Below are positions 34,620 to 46,082 of a stretch of 64,000 bases of DNA, in pieces. The stretch comes from Miscanthus floridulus (taxonomy: Eukaryota; Streptophyta; Magnoliopsida; Poales; Poaceae). The stretch's first letter is position 1, and each line of letters begins with the position of its first letter. The translations under genes were made by a program, and so were the position numbers. Under the pieces are notes generated by a model that saw only the letters and a list, made by a program, of their open reading frames with translations, was not told the origin of the DNA and did no database searches. The stretch covers positions 119,705,856 through 119,769,855 of the forward strand of contig NC_089582.1 in assembly GCF_019320115.1 (NCBI RefSeq), written 5' to 3'.

Positions 34620-36687
34620 CCGGCTTGCAAAAAGGATCAGTGAGTTCTCCTCTTCTCCCTCGCTCTCTCCCCCTTCCTTTCCTAGAAACCTCCGTAGCTC
34701 TCAGGAACACTCTCGACGAGGAGGAAAAAGAAAGGCGGCGGCGGCAGACGATGAACAGGTAAAAGAACGAGGCGAACACCCCCTCTCTTCTCCAACTTAA
34801 GGGAAGGGGAGCAGTAGTTAGGAAAGGACGTGCCGGTCAGGAAGGCAAAGCGGCGGGGCGAGAAACACTCTCTCTCTTTTTCCATTTAATGCAGATGGGA
34901 TGCCCCCTGATTGATGAGACGTGCCCAACACGATGAAATGGCTCCTGATCAGACGGGACATGACCGGGACATGGCCCACCACTACCGCATGACCAACCAC
35001 TACCGCACGTCAGGCATGAAAACCAAAGCGTCACCGCACGCGGACGATTCCCCGTCTCCCCAGGCCAGATCTAGAGAGATCCAACAACGAAATCTCCATC
35101 GGGAGAGATCAACCGGCCTCCTGAGTCGATCGATTCACTCAGGATAAGCACCTGAGATATAGGTAGGAAGCGAAGGGGCATCCCATGCGGGCCATGCTGA
35201 CTCCGTCTCGAATGACGAGCATGGGTCTCGGTCGGACATTTCCGACTGAAGCTCTCCGAACCCCATCTCTCAGGACATCAAGGTGAGCATGTGTTCTTTA
35301 AATACAAAACTGTTCACACGAGGGCTAACCCACGATTGATGAGCATAGGTCCCGGACGGACGTTTCCGACTAGAACCCTTCGAACCCCGTCTCTCCAGTC
35401 TTCAAGGTAAAACACTATCAAAGCCCCTCTATTTCATTACAAATCATTCATACATCCATACGCGCATTCATCTCATACGCCTGAACCCCCTGGACGGTTA
35501 GGGCATGAACCGCCTAGGGGCTCGGGAACTAAGCATCGCACATGCAGTGAAATGCACCAAAACGCTCCGTGTTGCACCACAACACGACGGCTTGCCTCAT
35601 TCGACATGAGCAACCAAACAGAGCCAGGGGAGAAAACCGTAGATGAGCACCGTGCGGCCTTCGCCCGGTCTGGCAAACCGGGTCATCTCAACCTTCTCGT
35701 TCGATCCTGAACCTTTCGCCAAGCCCACAGAATCTCCATCGAGGGGAGACCGTCAGGCCACCCGGGTCAGTCTATGGAACGACCTAGGCATCTGCCGGGC
35801 TGCAGGTAAAGTAGTGGAATGCCACAAGAGGGCTATGCCGATCCCGTCATGAACGACAGACCCGGATTTCACTCGATCACACCCGTTAGCGAGCTCACCG
35901 AGCTAGTCTTCGAGCTCGAGCGATCGGGACAGGTGACAAAACTCAGTCCCTCCGGTTGTGAGGAACCGGATGGGGTAGCGCAAAGCGACTCACATCCAAG
36001 GGCTTAAATGCCATGGGACCACGACTCTGAACTCGCGTTGACGGGATAGGCGACATCCGGCTATGGCTCTTGGGACCGTGACTCCGAACTCGCGTCGACA
36101 GGATAGGCGACATCCGGCTATGGCTCTTGGGACCACGACTCTGAACTTGCGTCGACTGGATCGGCGATATCCGGCTACGGCTCTTGGGACCGTGACTCTG
36201 AACTCGTGTAACGGCTTCACTAACTAAAACTAACTCTCTCAATCCACGACGAGCACCGACGCCTAGGACTACTCGTGACTCCACCTTACCCGATCTCACG
36301 GCGCGCACCGACGCCAAAGATCAAACTCTGTTGTATCCAAAACTAAGCTGTCTCCGTTCACGGCGCGCACCGACGCCAGGGCTTGTTTCAAAACTAAAAA
36401 CTTCCTCGCCCGATCCCCGGCGCGCACCGACGCCGGGATCAATAAGTTCTGTCTCAATCCAATCCCCGCGCTTAAAAACACCTTGGCTGCACAACGACGC
36501 CATGGTTAAACAAAATTACGTCTTAAAACCCACAGACACAACACAAAGAACCCCCTAGCCGGTTCCGCCCGAACCACTCGAGGGCTCGGGGGCTACACCC
36601 GCAGGTGCGCTCGCGCGCACCCGCCAGCAAGACGAAAAAAATCCCCCGGACGATTTGGCTCGAATCGCCCGGGGGCTCGGGGGCTCC
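34620..36687. other. Non-coding 3' internal region of Tat element with short tandem repeats
   Basis: No protein recognised. It contains a two-copy direct repeat around ggtc-cgg-cggac-tttccgact (35,225 and 35,347), the 57-bp tandem array at 36,015-36,206, and three copies of a cggcgcgcaccgacgcc motif about 60 bp apart (36,299, 36,361, 36,418). It ends in the G-rich tract before the 3' LTR. Confidence 0.55.
36015..36206. repeat. 57-bp tandem repeat, about 3.4 units
   Basis: Units start gggaccacgactctgaactc-type at 36,015, 36,072, 36,129 and 36,186, exactly 57 bp apart, with a few substitutions between units. Confidence 0.85.
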
Positions 36688-37870
36688 TGTTGGGTTCATA
36701 AACCCGGGGTCCCTCGAGGACCGGCTTCCACACCCGGGCTTGGCCCAGGAAAACAACATATAGTTCATGGGCCAGTCCAAAAATCTAAAACACAGCAGGC
36801 CGGAAGGGTAGTCCGGTCACCGACCGAAAGGTCCACCCTTAAGAACAAGTGCCCGTTCGTCAACTTCTTCGACCCACCTCTCCGACCGGAGCACTCGCTT
36901 CAGGCACCAGCCGTCTCCAAGCAGTCTCTCCAATCGGAAGGCCTAGCCCAAAACGCTGCTTCCGACTCTGACCCCACGACCGGGGCTCGTGGGAACCCTG
37001 CTCACCGCTCTTCTCCGACCGACGCACTGAGAGCCAACTGGAGCCATCCGACCGGGGGCACCCCGTTCGGAAGGAACCAGAAGACGTGTGGAGAAAGGCA
37101 AGGCATGGCTCACAAGTCAAAACCACTGTACCAGGGACCATACCCTGCACGAAACAGTGCTCTGCAGCCACCCTGACACAAAGTATTGTAGGGGCCGCTA
37201 GAAACTCCCGTATGGTAAGCCCCCCCCGCGTGTCTCTGGACATCGATCGCAGTATGGGCTCCAGGATTTGCCATACCGGGTGAACATATCGCGGCTCCTT
37301 ACATGCCACTAGGCATCAAGAAGTATTTTGTAGGTACCGGCGTCATCTTTCCTGAAGAAGATAGCTCGACCTCCCGTGCACATCTGACATCCTACAGCGA
37401 CATCGACAGTATTGGGGGACGTCAACTATTATCCAGTTTTCATCACCGTGGGCAGCAAGGCTTAGAAACATCCGTACTTTCCCCCTCTCACCTGTAAAGC
37501 CACCCCCTTCATCTATAAAAAGGGGGTGCGCTCCCTCTAACAGGGGGAGATCGACTTCTTCAAGCTCAGACTCACTAGATCGACATCAACACTCCCAACC
37601 GTAGGACCACCAAGTTCCGACCGCAACCCTTCCGGTCGGAGCCAACCGAACCTCTTGTACACCCCCTCCTTTCTCCTTCTTGTTTGTAACCCCACTACAG
37701 ACTTCGAGCACCTGGGCTCAGGAATAAAGTCACCGACCGACCCCGACTGAACGTAGGGCATGTTGCCTGAACCAGTATAAATCATGTGTCATTGAGTGCT
37801 AGGCCACCTCCGATCACAACGTGCAGCAAAACTACAAATATTTACTAGTTGGTCACTTTCTGCACCGACA
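36688..37870 (+). repeat. 3' LTR of the Tat-group element
   Basis: 1,183 bp, TGTTGGGTTCATAAACC to TTCTGCACCGACA, preceded by cgggggctcgggggctcc. TATA box at 37,513-37,522. Confidence 0.9.
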
Positions 37871-37875
37871 CCATT

Positions 37876-40255
37876 GTTTCTGGTTTTTCTGTTTGTGATG
37901 AAATATATAGAAGGAAAACATATTTCTAATTTAAATGCAGATGTATACTAATGAAAATGACAACGCAAGTTATTTTTCTTACTAGCAACTTACTTGTACA
38001 TTGAATTCAGAAATGAGCATACAGGAAGAACCAAAAAATCTAAATTATATTCACTCACCAAAAACTTATTTCGACCTATCATGTTTTTGCATTTGTATAA
38101 AAATTCTGACTAATTTTGGATGTCTAATCAGGTGGATATCAGGCATGAGCAACATACAGATGGAGGACATACTTGAAACTTTAGATCCTGATGAAGAGCT
38201 GTTTGGGAACAGGTATATCTGTACAGGTTGACCCTGCAATAGATTATTATTTCCTTTTGTATTCATGCTAAAAAGATCAATGCTCTAATATACAGTGAAA
38301 ATAAATCCTGCTTATGTTTTTAGTTTTATTGTGGCAAGGATTAAATCCTGATTTAATTCAGTTTCTTTTATCTTAGGATTCTTGTGGAGCTATAAGGATC
38401 TGATGGAGATTAATCGGTATGTATGACCATAGCAGCTCATATAATTCCTGTGACTGACCAAAACATTATTAAATCTTATTGCAGTTAGACAAAACCGACT
38501 TCTGCTGAAAAAAGCTATGTGCTGATTAAAATAAGCAATCATTCTATTTCTTTATTGAACTCTACTGTGAAGATTCCAAAAAAACTAAGCTTTACAGTGA
38601 CAAAAATTACTTAAAGTATTAACCAAGTGAGGTATTTCTTCCTCATTATGTTTCAATAAGACATTATCTCCTGCTGTCTTGCTTAATTGCACTACATCTG
38701 AAGCAACCTCAAATTTTTTTTAAATTATTTTGACTCCTCTTATGGTTGATTAACTTGTAGTGCATTACTGTTCCAATATCACTACTTGTCACAAGTTGTC
38801 CTTAAATATTCGTGATATGTCATCTTGTCAGGCTCTTTTAAATCTACAAAAGAGGCAATGGACAAGATCTTGGCTTCGGAAGGAACTATTATATTGGCTC
38901 TTTTAAACATTGTGTTTTCATTTTGTTTGCAGCCATATCTTGTTCATGTCAATACTTTTTCTGAAGAAAGTCTTTATGCTCACATATTTTCTTGTGCAGT
39001 TAACCATAGCTTCCATACTGCAAGTACAAGCTCCGCGTGATACCCCTTGAAACAGGAAAGGAACAGTCCTTTGTATTTCTTGTTAACAACAAGAGGAAGA
39101 TCTATCAGGTAGTTATATCGAGCTTGTGTTTGATTTCAATTTGTTTTTCTTGTTTTTTTTTCATTTGGACTCACTTGCCTGTTCAGGTTAAGCAAATTAG
39201 GCATGGCACAGAGGTAAAGATCGACTTGACGGTGATGGAAAGTCTTCTCTTTGGCCACAATATTTCACGAGTTTATGACCTCAAAGGCACTTGTTTTTTC
39301 ACGATGCGTCACTGCCCTGGTCCAGTGATTAAGAAGCAAATCATGGTGAGTTGGCCTCTTTTCTTTGTTGAGTTGAGTGCATATATGAAAATTTTGGAGA
39401 GCAATTTAGGTTAGCTTTTCATAGATCTATTTGGACAGTAATTATTTAAGTTCTTGATATCTATTTTTGTAGATGACACCACCACACAATAATGCTGTTG
39501 GTCATTTGGTCCTTATGGCAACAAGGCCAGGAGACATAATTTTTGACAAAATTTAAGGCACTTTTTTTGTTGCCGTTGTTGTAGTGTGCTCTTAATCCTC
39601 TGCTTCTGTGTTCTGATAGTCCTGTGTTAAGACCAAAAATTGACTTTCCAAAAATTGACGAGGCACTATATTGGAGCGGTGATATGGCAGCGATAGGAAA
39701 TGCCCTGGAAGGAGAGGACTCTTGAGCATAGCTCAGAGGTGTTTCTTTCCTGTTCTTGGAGAAGAGATGGCTGGTATTTTGGTTTTCTTTAATGTGACAG
39801 TAAGACATAGCTGCCATATCAAGGTTTGCAGTGTGATTCATCAGAACCTAGTGATTCGGTTTGCATTTGTGGGCTGATGGTGATGACCTTCAGTTATCTC
39901 AAGAAGACTATGCATCGACGCTGAGGAGGAGTACCCTTACATCAGGATGTGTTCACTTAAGCAAGACAGTTTTATACATGTATATCCAGTATGGACTATG
40001 TAGCCCTGCGCTGCAGAGGACATCTCAATAGAGCAGTAGTTACTAGGCAATGGAATTAAATTTGTGACAATTATGTTTGTCTGTGTGAAAAGTGTCGCAT
40101 GAATTTAGGTTGCCTGTTAATAGACTTTTGGTTGTTTGAATGTTATTTTAACGTTTGTATTTAATTTTTACAGTATTGTTATCTTATTGTACGATCCGTA
40201 TGTTTTTAGTATAAAATGTTAGCTATCCCGTAGCAACGCACGGGCATGCTACCTA
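37876..40255 (+). mobile_element. Right part of probable Helitron with clear 3' terminus
   Basis: It ends CCCGTAGCAACGCACGGG (40,229-40,246), then CATGCTACCTAG, followed by T. That fits the published maize-type Helitron end YCGTNRYAAHGCACG...CTAG with insertion before a T, including the CCCGT/ACGGG stem. Upstream are intron-containing gene fragments on the plus strand, typical of gene-capturing Helitrons. No Rep/helicase coding sequence is seen, so it is non-autonomous. With 26,206-27,173 it makes about 3.4 kb. Confidence 0.65.
39021..39288 (+). pseudogene. Captured fragment of a PIPK-family (PIP5K/FAB1-like) lipid kinase gene
   Basis: The second exon piece (39,187-39,288) reads VKQIRHGTEVKIDLTVMESL then LFGHNISRVYDLKG, matching the VMENLLF...R-YDLKGS block of phosphatidylinositol phosphate kinases. 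It is preceded by an 87-bp exon-like piece (39,021-39,108, LRVIPLETGKEQSFVFLV...KIYQ). The two are joined by a GT (39,109) and AG (39,186) intron. Whether the first piece comes from the same gene is uncertain. The catalytic remainder of the kinase is missing, so no enzyme is encoded. Other exon-like stretches (38,140-38,215 IQMEDILETLDPDEELFGNR; 39,620-39,720) I could not identify. Confidence 0.55.
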
Positions 40256-40382
40256 GTTATAGCTAAGAAGGGAAATTAAACGATGTCGATACGTGCAGCA
40301 AAACTGGTTTAGTTAAAGTTTTGGGCCGGGCCACCAAAACGCCGAAGCGTCGTGTTCGCCAAACAACTCGGCCCTCAATTAA

Positions 40383-40715
40383 GGGGGTGTTTGATCCGGT
40401 GACTAAAATTTGGGAGGTGTTACGTGAGGGTGTTATATGTGGTATTCGGATAATAATAAAAAGACAAATTAGAGAATCCGTCATTACTCCACGAGACAAA
40501 TTTATTAAGCCTAATTAATCAGCCATCAGCATATGTTTACTGTAGCACTACATTGTCAAATCATGGACTAATTATGCTTAAAAGATTCGTCTCGCAAATT
40601 AGTCGCAAGCTGTGCAATTAGTTTTGTAATTAGTCTATATTTAATACTTCATGCATGTGTCTAAACATTCGATGGGACAACGACTAAAGTTTAGAAGAAG
40701 AAAGCAAACACCCCC
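40383..40715. mobile_element. Tourist-like MITE
   Basis: 333 bp bounded by GGGGGTGTTTG and CAAACACCCCC, a perfect 11-bp inverted repeat, and by TAA on both sides (40,380-40,382 and 40,716-40,718). The interior carries aagattcgtctcgcaaatta, common in grass Tourist/PIF MITEs. Confidence 0.85.
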
Positions 40716-40821
40716 TAAGTGAGTCCTTAGGCCCAACTAATTCACTGACAAAACTAGAGTACAGTGTACCTAAGATATTCGAGAGCAATCAGTTTGACCA
40801 AAATATAGCCTTTTGTGATAA

Positions 40822-41062
40822 GGTCTTGTTTAGTTGACGAATTTTTTTGGGAAATGGTACCGTAGCACTTTCGTTGTTATTTGGCAATTAGTGTCAATCA
40901 TAGTCTAATTAGGCTTAAAAGATTCGTCTCGTGAATTTCGTCTAAACTGTATAATTAGTTTTATTTTTTATTTATATTTAATGCTTCATGTATGCGTCCA
41001 AAGATTCGATGTGACAGGGAATTTTGAAAAATTTTGCAAATTTTTTGGAACTAAACGGTACC
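40822..41062. mobile_element. Tourist-like MITE, ggtcttgtttagtt type
   Basis: Starts GGTCTTGTTTAGTTG and ends GGAACTAAACGGTACC, a decayed inverted repeat of the GGCCTTGTTTAG family. The duplicated locus at 44,579-44,600 reads straight through this site (tttgtgatcaaatcaaacg), giving an empty-site proof of insertion. Confidence 0.8.
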
Positions 41063-41507
41063 CAAATCAAACGAAGAATTAAGCGTCTCCGTCTCACTGA
41101 TGTAATAATAATGAACGAGGCTGTGCGTACCAAACCTTGTACGGAGGCTGGGATAGATCTGTTTCCATTTTAAACTGTCGTCGAAATCCCAAAAAAGATT
41201 ATAATAGATCATAGTACTAGTAGTAGCTCGGTTTGTTGTCTGGTTAGGTTGTGTTGGACTTTGATTTCGAGTTATTGAGAACAACTGTTACCAACTCAGT
41301 ACTCTAGGCATAGGAGTAGACCATCAGGCTGCAATTGGAGAGACTTGGAGGCCGCACTGAATCTTGCCATGCGGGACGATGCGGTGACGCTGTTGACTTG
41401 CAGAAGAAGGGACAGCGTGGAAGGTACCGGCCGGCCTACCTACATGCATGCAGCATGTACGTCGTCGCGAGGAGGGAGAGGAACAAATTAGTTATCAGAT
41501 CGATTGA

Positions 41508-41750
41508 GGCCTTGTTTAGATTGCTTCAAAGTTCTAAGTTTTTTCACTTTCTCTCTATCACATCGAATCTAGGGACACATGCATGTAGCAGTAAATGTAG
41601 ATAAAAAAATAACTAATTACACAGTTTGATTGTAAATTACGAGACGAATCTTTTGAGCCTAGTTAGTCCATGATTGGATAATAATTGTCAAATACAAACG
41701 AAAGTGCTACAGTGCTAAATTTTTCTAACTCTTGCAATCTAAACAAGGCC
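41508..41750. mobile_element. Tourist-like MITE, GGCCTTGTTTAGA type
   Basis: 243 bp with perfect ends GGCCTTGTTTAGATTGC and GCAATCTAAACAAGGCC, flanked by TGA on both sides. Absent from the second segmental copy, where a larger deletion covers the site. Confidence 0.85.
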
Positions 41751-41754
41751 TGAA

Positions 41755-41875
41755 ACACCCTGTTTGTTTCGCTGAAATTTAGCTGCTGCTGATGCTTATG
41801 CTGATTTATTGTGAAAGAAAAACATTATTCGTATGCTGATTTATTGTGAAAGAAAAACATTGTTCATTCATTAAA
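41755..41875. mobile_element. MITE fragment with internal duplication
   Basis: ccctgtttgtttcgctgaaa opens like a grass MITE end, followed by two copies of a 31-33 bp unit (tgctgatttattgtgaaaga). The other end is missing. Confidence 0.4.
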
Positions 41876-43066
41876 AAAAAAAGTGTCGCTGATGATCAAC
41901 CACATACTGCATCAACCAATGATCGACGGCGAGTAACTCGACAATACAGTAGTCGTCACCGCACCGCATGCTTTCGTCGCTCATCAGGGACGCAACGCAA
42001 CGGAGTATATCAGCTAAGACGGGGCAATTAACCTACGATCTGATCTGCACGCACGCGTAAGGTAAAATAAAATGGTAGCTAACCAAGAACTCGTCTGACC
42101 AGGCTAGCCCCATGCATCGATCGACTGACCACCGCTTAATTTTTTTTTGAAGGTTACACGACCGCTTAGTTTGAAGATGTGTGCATGTGAACTGGTCGAG
42201 ATGCGAGACAACAGCCACTGGGAACAATTCTCACCCGACTCATCGTGCCCACACAGGGGATTAGAACTCACAAGGATTACGTATGCACTCGACCCAGTAT
42301 CTAGCACGAGAATGGTTTGCTTTTGCAACCAAAAACACGTCGGTGATCCTTCACTCTCTGCTCTACACAGCTAGCGGTTAAAACTTTCCAACCGGTATTC
42401 TGGATACAAGTCACCTACCAAAATGTTTTGCTTTTGCAACAAAAAGACAAAGTAGACCAACTTGTGGAACGAACGATATGTGTACATGGGTAACACGTAC
42501 GCATGGCTGCACTAGGCACTAGCAGAGGAACTTATGGCGGGGACCCGACGTGTTAGCAACTTTAATTAACCACCACGACAGCGGCCTAGTATCTACTATC
42601 ATCTGAAGAAACTTCAGGAGCTCACACTGCTTAAATAAATAATCCTTGATGAAAAGTTTCACGCCGGGACGATTCATATCCTGGCCGCGATGATGAACTT
42701 TTCGGTGTCGCGTGAGATAAACGGATAGACTGCCCACCGCCTAGCTAGCGAGTTCCACAAAGTTAGTGAAAACAGACGGGCGCAGCCACAGATCGTCTTC
42801 TCGCCCAGCTTATCCACACAACGGGAAAGAAATGAAGGAATCAGAATCCAAATCAGGGATCATGTACGCACTCAACTGCACGTCTGCACCGTCAAGGTCT
42901 CAAGGGTGATTCACATTCTGGCCCAGCCAGAGTCGTCGTCCATCGACAATAGGATTGCGATTTGCGCCTCATCCCCACTCCCTTTTCAGATTAACTTGTA
43001 CTTTTACAGGTGGCGCCGCGGCGGTGCCCTGCCTTTTGTAATTGATATATATATATATATATATAA

Positions 43067-43326
43067 ATAACTACTACTCTATAGCTGGCTACAAAATAAC
43101 TTATTTTGTAGCTACTTTTAGTTACGATAATTACTATATTAATTTACGAGATTATAATAACTTCTTACTAAGTGGTTTACTATAACGTTATGATAAATAT
43201 CCCCTTGTGTTATAGTAACCCAACTATCGTAAATATGTATTGACATTATCGTAAATTAGTATATAAAATTATCGTAAATGAAGGTGGCTACAGAATAACT
43301 TATTTTATAGCAGGCTACTAAATATA

Positions 43327-43344
<18 letters not shown>
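43067..43344. mobile_element. Micron-like element in a (TA)n microsatellite, copy a
   Basis: About 275 bp between (TA)n on the left and (CT)n(TA)n on the right. Ends are related inverted repeats: GGCTACAAAATAACTTATTT near the left and GGCTACAGAATAACTTATTT near the right, each also nearly palindromic. Microsatellite-embedded elements of this kind were described in rice as Micron. Confidence 0.6.
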
Positions 43345-43369
<25 letters not shown>

Positions 43370-43376
43370 GGACGAG

Positions 43377-44463
43377 GCTAAAATGCACCTGGGTGCATTC
43401 TGTGAAGCGAGTGCATCCGAGACGCGCGGAGCACGACGAGCGGCGAGCGTGAGATAAGTCCACGCTCCTGCATGCAAAACTAAATGGAGACAACCAACTA
43501 CGTGATGCCACCTAACTGTTCAACCCACCCACCAAAAAGCATGCATGCAGGGAATCTTTTGTTGATTCGAAACGAAAAAATACGATATCTTCTAAACCAT
43601 ATATCCGATTTTAGTTCTGTTTGAAGTAGGTTGTTGAAAAAAAATATGCTTAACAAAACGAGATCCATGAATGCTGTATTTGATGAAGTTTTTTTTTTCA
43701 AATACGTAATTGCAATATGTTGTACTATGAGTTGCAAGCACTTCTACAACACAATTGCAACTTGGCTGTAGCGTATTTAGCACCGGTTGCAATGAAGGTT
43801 GTATTTGATGAAGTTTTTTTTTGAAATACGTAATTGCAATATGTTGTACTATGAGTTGCAAGCATTTCTACAACACAATTGCAACTTGGCTATAGCGTAT
43901 TTAGCACTCTTTGCAATGAAGGCTGTATTTGATGAAGTTTTTTTTTTCAAATACGTAATTGCAATATGTTGTACTGTGAGTTGCAAGCACTTCTACAACA
44001 CAATTGCAACTTGGCTGTAGCGTATTTAGCACTGGTTGTAATGAAGGTTGTATTTGATAAAGTTTTTTTTTTCAAATACAGTTGCTACTCAGATATGATT
44101 ACAACTCAGAATTGCAACTTGGCATGATTATAGTGACCAGATGCATATAATACACATAGTTATAACTAGTTGCAACTAGGTGGTAGACAGAGTTGCAATC
44201 GGTAGTACATTGACATGCAACTCGTTTAAAGGATAAAAAATATATTCATATTGGATCTAGTTTTGCTCAGAATATTTTATTGAGTCGGATGCAATAAACG
44301 GTTTGTCCCTCGGGTTACGGTTTAGGAGAAAATTTGTTTCAAAGATTCGAACCAACAAAAAATTCCATGCATGCATGTATTCGCTTAGGTGCGCTGGTTG
44401 CTCTAAGTTGGTGCGCGGCCTAAGTGCATTCTATATACAGGATATACCCAGGTGTATTATAGC
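43377..44463. mobile_element. 1.1 kb TIR element with internal tandem repeats, copy 1
   Basis: Ends gctaaaatgcacctgggtg and tacccaggtgtattatagc are inverted copies with a few mismatches. Inside are about 3.4 tandem units of 124-126 bp (starts near 43,671, 43,797, 43,921, 44,047), each with tgtatttgatgaagttttt and gttgcaagca. No coding sequence. Superfamily unknown. Confidence 0.55.
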
Positions 44464-45482
44464 AAAACAGTATATATATATACAGTCCTCATGCCCAACT
44501 AATTCACCGACAAAACTAGAGTACAGTGTACCTAAGATATTCCTGTATCTAGCGAGAGCAATCAGTTTGACCAAAATGTAGCCTTTTGTGATCAAATCAA
44601 ACGAAGAATTAAGCGTCTCCGTCTCAACCAAGCGCTGATGTAATAATAATGAACGAGGCTGTGCGCACCAAACCTTGTACAGAGGCTGGGATCGATCTGT
44701 TTCCATTTTAAACTGTCGTCGAAATCCCAAAAAAGATTATAATAGATCATAGTACTAGTAGTTGCTCGGTTTGTTGTCTGGTTAGGTTGTGTTGGACTTT
44801 CATTTCGAGTTATTGAGAACAACAGTTACCAACTCAGTACTCTAGGCATAGGAGTAGACCATCAGGCTGCAATTGGAGAGATTTGGAGGCCGCACTGAAT
44901 CTTGCCATGCGGTGATGATGCGTCACCGCTGTTGACTTGCAGAAGAAGGGACAGCGTGGAAGGTACCGGCCGGCACGCGTAAGGTAGAATAAAATGGTAG
45001 CTAACCAAGAACTCGTCTGACCAGGCTAGCCCCATGCATCGCTCGACTGACCACCGCTTAGTTTTTTTTTGAAGGTTACGACCGCTTAGTTTGAAGATGT
45101 GTGCATGTGAACTGGTCGAGATGCGAGACAACAGCCACTGCGAACAATTCTCACCCGACTCATCGTGCCCACACAGGGGATTAGAACTCACAAGGATTAC
45201 GTATGCACTCGACCCAATATCTAGCACGAAAATGGTTTGCTTTTGCAACCAAAAACACGTCGGTGATCCTTCACTCTCTGCTCTACACAGCTAGCGGTTA
45301 AAACTTTCCAACCGGTATTCTGGATATAAGTCACCTACCAAAATGCTTTGCTTTTGCAACAAAAAGACAAAGTAGACCAACTTGTGGAACGAACAATATG
45401 TGTACATTAACACGTACGCATGGCTGCACTAGGCGCTAGCATACATTAACACGTACGCATGGCTGCACTAGGCGCTAGCAGA

Positions 45483-45722
45483 CACTGGTAGAGAACCGAG
45501 CTTTACTCCCGGTGGGGAACCCCCTCTAGTCCCGGTTCCTCACCCGGGAGCAAGCATCCGGGACTAAAGGGGGTCCTTTAGTCCCGGGTCAGGAACCGGG
45601 ACTAAAGGAGGACCTTTAGTCCCGGTGGGTAACACCAACCGGGACTAAAGGTGCCTCCTGACATGCCACGATGGCCGGTACCTTTAGTCCCGGTTGGTAA
45701 TACGAACCGGGACTAAAGGTTT
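45483..45722. repeat. CACTA left subterminal repeat array
   Basis: At least seven alternating copies of CCGGGACTAAAG and its complement between 45,520 and 45,720, forming nested hairpins. In CACTA elements such arrays are transposase-accessory-protein binding sites (family knowledge). Confidence 0.8.
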
Positions 45723-45877
45723 TTTTTTCTTTTTTTTTTCTTTTCATTTTTTTGTTTTCTTTTCAAAATAGGTTTTCGAAGTCGTATTGTACGCTGCTAA
45801 TTATACATTTATACGCGCATATAGTATGTTTTGGTTCAAGCACAATGAACATATTAAATCACACAATTCAAGCATAG

Positions 45878-45880
<3 letters not shown>

Positions 45881-45950
<70 letters not shown>
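45881..45950. repeat. (TA)35 microsatellite
   Basis: Uninterrupted TA run in the CACTA left part, followed by ATGC repeats and a second short TA run. Confidence 0.95.
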
Positions 45951-45954
<4 letters not shown>

Positions 45955-46082
45955 TGCATGCATCATATATATATTTACATGCATGCATGCATATGTGTAT
46001 TTTACATTATATTATTTCATATGCATATATTACAAAAGATTGCATTATAGTTGTTGTGACATAACAAGTTTCCTCTCATCCT

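Larger units (their letters stand above)
27174..37870 (+). mobile_element. Complete non-autonomous Tat-group LTR retrotransposon with gag and antisense extra ORF
   Basis: LTRs at 27,174-28,351 and 36,688-37,870 (TGTCGGG/TGTTGGG...CACCGACA) are flanked by CCATT at 27,169-27,173 and 37,871-37,875, a perfect target duplication. A TTGGCGCCGTCTGTGGGG primer site follows the 5' LTR and a G-rich tract precedes the 3' LTR. The plus strand has gag-like sequence to about 30,090. The minus strand has a long extra ORF (34,611-30,730). I find no protease, RT, RNase H or integrase motif, so it needed a helper. The first 170 bp of the two LTRs already show about 15 differences, so it is clearly older than the element at 13,158. 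Confidence 0.88.
40727..44487. repeat. Segmental duplication, copy 1
   Basis: Starts ggcccaactaattcactgac. Its parts recur in the same order at 44,487-45,482 and 58,041-60,713 (copy 2), and partly at 61,167-61,675 (copy 3). Copy 1 lacks the CACTA transposon and keeps its empty site at 42,524-42,528. It holds no host gene; 41,880-43,010 has no coding similarity. Confidence 0.85.

Noticed and set aside
36015..36440. Regular repeats considered as a CRISPR-like array
   Set aside because: Units are contiguous tandem repeats without unique spacers, in plant DNA.
45595..45720. Hairpin resembling a microRNA precursor
   Set aside because: Explained by the CACTA subterminal inverted-repeat array; not an independent miRNA gene.
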